Shown: piece by piece, positions 56,201 through 57,573 of the stretch | How positions within the stretch are numbered: position 1 is the stretch's first letter | Layout: each line of letters begins with the position of its first letter | Assembly (NCBI GenBank): GCA_000226015.1 | Contig: JH152724.1 | Coordinates: forward strand, 32,064 to 89,636 | Source of the DNA: Mnemiopsis leidyi | Lineage: Eukaryota; Ctenophora; Tentaculata; Lobata; Bolinopsidae | DNA length: 57,573 bases | Direction: 5' to 3' | Made by a program: the position numbers and the translations under genes | The notes under the pieces: model-generated | Database searches by the model: none | The model's input: only the letters and a program-made list of their open reading frames with translations | What the model was told of the DNA's origin: nothing

Positions 56201-57283
56201 AGGGCAAAAACAAATAGATACAAAACAGGACTGTCTTAACTTGTAAGGAATCGGCCCGATCTTTACTATAAAACTTCTTAACAGGAACATTTATGCAAAC
56301 ACAGCACTTTTTTAAAATTTGAATTTGGCCAACTCGTTTTAACCATGAGACGTTAGATACGACCAATCGCTACCAGGCAAAGCTATCTAAAAATTTGTGA
56401 GCCGTCCCAAAAATACAGTTCTCTTCCCTATTAGCAACTGATATGAGTGGTTTAAAAAACTAGTTTGATGAAAATGAACAAGTTTTAATAGTATTTAAAT
56501 ACCTTCATGATAGTGTAGCTGTGTTCCTCCGGACTAGCCATGGCCTGTCCCACCCTAGAGATGTGGGTGTTGTTCCACGTGTTGTTATCCACCAAGATCG
56601 TCCTGTTTGCCATGGCCGTCAGCTGATACCCGTAGTCCCACCAACTCATTACCTTGGCGTTCTCGGGGGTGTTGAACTTCAGCCAGTTGTACGCCTCCCT
56701 GTTCAGGAATAGAGTTTATTGTTACTTCACTTCAGGTTAGAGGTACGTGCACGTGCACGCATTGTGGCTGTGGTATTATAGAGGGGACATGAACGCAGGG
56801 TGGCTGAGTAAGTATAGAAAGGACGTTTACGGCGCACGAAGGGTGGCTGAGTAAACGGAAAGCATTACAGACTAGCGGCAAAATCTTCCTTGATCAGTTT
56901 TACTGACCTAAAGTCGTCGAAGATGATGCGGTTCCCGTCATGTCCCCTAGCAGCCAGTACGATGGAAGGAGAGGAGTAAGCCTCGCTGGTCACCCAGGTA
57001 CAGTGGAACACAAAGGTGGTCAGGAAGATGGCTACTATGGTAACCATGACTGTAGCTATCTGAGAAGAGAGTGGGAGGTTAATTTCCTGTCTTGCATATT
57101 TCGATAAAGGGCGGTGTTAGCTGTTTTGACAAGGGTTAGTTGGATACTCATGAAGAGTGTGACATCTGCTAACCTCAGACTTGATGGGGTAGTCAGCTGC
57201 CTTCTTCTTACTCTTCACAGTAGCAGGTGGTTGGTCACCCGAGTCTATGTTCTTCATGTACGTAGTCAGTGTGGTAGAAATAC
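50218..57283 (-). CDS. STT3A: STT3A, oligosaccharyltransferase catalytic subunit (last six exons, 5' part outside window)
   Basis: Exons in transcript order: 57174-57283, 56908-57059, 56503-56698, 51299-51410, 50747-50858, 50218-50392, about 285 residues, all GT-AG and in phase. They cover the last transmembrane helix and the lumenal C-terminal domain of STT3, which transfers the dolichol-linked glycan to N-x-S/T sites in the ER. Diagnostic is the WWDYGYQ catalytic-domain motif with the [16 protein letters not shown] block after it (exon 56503-56698), also [12 protein letters not shown] and [18 protein letters not shown]. The C-terminus ends [12 protein letters not shown]; this short ending is that of the STT3A paralogue (co-translational OST) rather than STT3B, which has a longer basic tail. 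The intron between 51410 and 56503 contains a separate receptor gene. The acceptor of exon 50747-50858 is tandemly repeated, and a minisatellite abuts the acceptor of exon 57174-57283. Confidence 0.95.
50849..51125 (-). repeat. 69-bp minisatellite containing a 3' splice site (STT3A)
   Basis: Four copies, on the minus strand, of AATACTTACAG followed by the first exon bases GGGCCCACATAAAA (the copies lie at about 50851, 50920, 50989 and 51063, the lowest being the authentic exon). The rest of the unit is a CTTGTTGTTTGAACTGTGAC and CGTTGTGGTAAATGTGGT block. The outermost copies differ by few bases. Confidence 0.9.
51411..51952. other. STT3A intron, no recognised feature
   Basis: AT-rich, with a TTTATT-type low-complexity run at 51712-51765 and a short CATGTCACGCGACTGTTTAG duplication at about 51459-51505. 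Confidence 0.6.
51953..52545. repeat. AACAAGAACAC-type low-complexity array
   Basis: Long imperfect array of 11-12 base units (CAACAAGAACA, CAACAAAAACA, CAACAAGAGCA). Three antisense frames stay open through it only because the unit has no stop; their Cys/Val/Leu-rich translations are not proteins. It lies just 3' of the receptor gene at 52799-54265. Confidence 0.9.
52799..54265 (-). CDS. Divergent rhodopsin-like seven-transmembrane receptor, intronless
   Basis: Single open frame of 488 residues. After a short hydrophobic start (possible signal sequence 7-23) there is a polar, Pro/Glu-rich N-terminal region of about 160 residues. Seven hydrophobic segments follow at about 186-206, 226-250, 264-290, 304-323, 347-377, 393-421 and 433-459. 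Cys260 just before segment 3 and Cys341 in the second outer loop fit the conserved class A disulfide. A basic tail of 30 residues ends the protein. The usual marks are missing: LRI stands where DRY is expected and segment 7 lacks NPxxY. It is therefore an orphan, possibly with unusual G-protein coupling. The gene lies inside an STT3A intron on the same strand, without introns of its own, as many invertebrate receptors do. Ligand unknown. Confidence 0.75.
   Translation of the reverse strand: MVLSPDMGLRIYFFVQLTSFVPSQTQNTSEEADRDDKINVIYPFEEHIAAPPEKTRVTRAKLIDLPQVPITPTESSIRDVSVKSLNLQEMFREGQGDHDLIPYVKLDKEEGEILQVADNNPPEATKCPRQTTNDPPAFAKVPVGKQSAGVLQNLPTVSKNPFWISGTSITGFSNPANLGSLSEEKFSLILTIMMSPVMFSLAPAFMPINLRTLLSFIELSKNNQPMFMLFGVIHVICIFDLLGAFVEGVLVWKAISNVGCEILGAGRIIIFFGLSLILSVVCLLRIAAVLKPRQFKRFISRNTVLKTISGIMIMSILLAVILIKTKVFIFQYEGPPRFFGCTLFVAEDIFQVFVPVLIIIILSVNLFLALTCFVLYRYFRNSAVSLSIRDIKREALFVTSLSSFAYFVCHVPSLVTKVVLFVEPKLIMELGPPYLLLLDFTLSLCSHFYSCVLPFCLVTSKAIDRVRLASERNRLSRKTTLRHIKTEM
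54266..55495. other. STT3A intron upstream of the receptor gene
   Basis: About 1.2 kb without recognised feature; any promoter of the receptor gene would lie at its left end. One plus-strand open frame at 54327-54548 is lysine-rich and has no support. Confidence 0.5.
55496..56130 (+). mobile_element. LINE 3' fragment, second copy (decayed)
   Basis: Matches the LINE at 20931-21430 in order: CTGTTAAAGTCTCAAAATTTCG, the TTTTTCCATGTTATTTGCTAT block, GAACGCTGAT, then AGAGATATTTTGTACTTTA and a CTACTACTACT tail. No intact frame. Lies in the STT3A intron. Confidence 0.75.
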
Positions 57284-57289
57284 CTGCAG

Positions 57290-57573
57290 TTACTTATATC
57301 ACCCAAGTGTTTGTACTAGGAGTTATTTACATCACCCAAGTGTTTGTACTAGGAGTTATTTACTATCACCCAAGTGTTTGTACTAGGAGTTATTTATATC
57401 ACCCAAGTGTTTGTACTAGGAGTTATTTATATCACCCAAGTGTTTGTACTAGGAGTTATTTATATCACCCAAGTGTTTGTACTAGGAGTTATTTATATCA
57501 CCCAAGTGTTTGTACTAGGAGTTATTTATATCACCCCAAGTGTTTGTACTAGGAGTTATTTATATCACCCAAG
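57290..57573. repeat. 33-34-bp minisatellite at window edge, next to an STT3A acceptor
   Basis: Eight or so units of CACCCAAGTGTTTGTACTAG plus GAGTTATTTATAT, running off the right end of the window. It begins about 10 bases from the acceptor of exon 57174-57283. Each unit read on the minus strand contains CTCCTAG, an acceptor-like trinucleotide context. Confidence 0.9.

Overview
The window is a piece of an AT-rich, intron-rich animal genome. It has many short introns with canonical GT-AG sites, minisatellites, miniature transposons, LINE 3' ends, tRNA-derived SINEs and two assembly gaps (runs of N at 30667-30983 and 44116-44972). Gene content (STT3A, a PHF7/G2E3-type PHD protein, an UNC93-like carrier, a divergent 7TM receptor) and compact introns fit a non-vertebrate metazoan, perhaps a cnidarian or other marine invertebrate. 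The phylum cannot be fixed from sequence alone. All multi-exon models were spliced by hand and need transcript support.

Layout. 1-2.9 kb: mostly unassigned. 3.0-3.9 kb (-): 5' exons of a PB1-domain protein gene. 3.9-10.9 kb: no gene recognised; old repeats and a dense nest of miniature inverted-repeat elements at 8.2-9.6 kb. 10.98-24.15 kb (+): a 23-exon gene for a predicted 1603-residue nuclear protein. It joins a PHF7/G2E3-like zinc module (ePHD, RING, PHD) to two homeodomain-like folds, a PCNA-binding PIP box, an AT-hook, a MADF domain and C2H2 fingers. Its last intron holds a LINE fragment and a small two-exon gene resembling the KEOPS subunit GON7. 24.9-38.3 kb (-): a 15-exon gene for a 597-residue protein with one KH domain and otherwise unrecognised sequence. 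An intronless UNC93-like transporter gene lies on the opposite strand inside one of its introns. 38.3-50.2 kb: repeats, a large minisatellite interrupted by a SINE, a gap and a second MITE nest. 50.2-57.3 kb (-): the last six exons of the oligosaccharyltransferase catalytic subunit STT3A, with an intronless divergent 7TM receptor gene inside one intron.

The most unusual features are these. (1) The composite chromatin-type protein, whose splice phases agree across all 23 exons. (2) Minisatellites that contain, or sit directly beside, splice junctions of the two minus-strand genes, so that a 5' splice site is repeated 11 times at one exon and 5 times at another, and a 3' splice site 4 times at a third. 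(3) A family of 61-94 bp transposable elements with exact 8-bp target duplications, several nested in one another.

No operon-like organisation is visible. The nested genes are most simply read as insertions into introns of host genes rather than as a shared pathway.
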